A stretch of DNA of 64,000 nt from assembly GCA_019925095.2 (NCBI GenBank), contig CM034388.1, forward strand, positions 27,410,934 to 27,474,933, in the 5' to 3' direction. Position numbers and translations under genes: made by a program. Below the pieces are notes generated by a model. That model had not been told where the DNA came from, ran no database searches, and was given only the letters and a program-made list of their open reading frames with translations. Below are positions 63,829-64,000 of this stretch, piece after piece; positions within the stretch are counted from its first letter, which is position 1, and each line of letters begins with the position of its first letter. Origin of the DNA: Dendrolimus kikuchii. Its lineage: Eukaryota > Arthropoda > Insecta > Lepidoptera > Lasiocampidae.

Positions 63829-64000
63829 ATCCGTGCAGGAACGGAGAAAGAATACAATTTCCTGCGGCCGGGTGGCCTGTCGTAAGAGGCGACTTAACAA
63901 CCCACAGCCAGGTGGTAGGGCATTTGCCCGACTGGATGGCTACCACCCCTGGTCTAAAGTATGTCACCATAACAACCTTGATTTGTGTTCCGGCATTAGT
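63829..64000 (+). mobile_element. A-family retroposon, cut by the window end
   Basis: Starts 'tatccgtgcaggaacggaga' and runs without break to the last base ('ttccggcattagt'). Near consensus; the 3' half lies outside. Confidence 0.85.

Overview
This is a gene-poor, A+T-rich stretch of eukaryotic nuclear DNA. It most likely comes from a lepidopteran (moth or butterfly): the dispersed repeats are types I know from Lepidoptera. These are RTE-like LINE 3' ends with microsatellite tails, a tRNA-headed SINE ending in 'cagtgggacatttatgggct', and the 'ctagctg..cccg' repeats ending in TATA runs. I found no intact host gene, tRNA gene, rRNA gene, CRISPR array or prokaryotic operon. Most of what I can recognise is transposon-derived, and much of it is nested. 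Family letters (A, B, C ...) are my own labels for sequences I matched by eye within the window; no database was consulted.

Main families. A: ~310-bp retroposed unit with fixed ends and poly(A), about 18 full or partial copies. B, D, E, J and NN: RTE-like LINE C-terminal fragments; B has 8 copies ending in (ATGT)n, and most are bounded by 12-14 bp target duplications. F: a second LINE clade; one copy (18118-18840) joins a reverse-transcriptase C-terminus to the tail seen elsewhere as orphans. K: poly(A) retroelement. M, N and O: tRNA-headed SINEs. C: 'ctagctg' type dispersed repeats. G: piggyBac-type MITE with TTAA targets. LL: a 3.4-kb TIR element inside a G copy. V: two solo LTRs with ATAT target duplications. 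Several MITEs, foldbacks and hairpins, and two minisatellites (53 bp x 12; 12 bp array) complete the set.

Layout. 1-10.5 kb: I, J, K, M and A repeats and a long-TIR MITE. 10.5-11.7 kb: 53-bp minisatellite followed by inverted repeats. 13.7-14.4 kb: K cluster. 17-21 kb: solo LTR in a C repeat, F LINE, SINE O split by a MITE. 21.7-25.9 kb: dense A, B, F and K. 27.4-30.5 kb: G in C, B in C, SINE M, 12-bp minisatellite. 31-34.1 kb: tandem A copies, LINE E, SINE N with a palindrome. 35-38.5 kb: LL. 39.4-45.8 kb: SINE O, LINE D, K, R, A, B. 47-51.7 kb: A and the longest B copy. 52-58 kb: inverted repeats, solo LTR, B in X, foldback S. 58-64 kb: LINE NN, an unidentified ORF, C repeats, HH MITE, and an A copy cut by the window end.

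Short stretches where I see nothing I can name: 7501-8020, 9709-10243, 16816-17140, 20749-21061, 21281-21761, 23293-23760, 24919-25376, 25891-26407, 26711-27224, 30511-30759, 32349-32769, 33211-33639, 40051-40393, 40791-41043, 46606-47062, 47906-48224, 48353-48733, 50249-50704, 51209-51470, 51705-52152, 54145-54662, 56321-56892 and 63348-63828. Longer blanks are listed as features. Functional coding appears absent; the only open frames with family signatures are transposon remnants.
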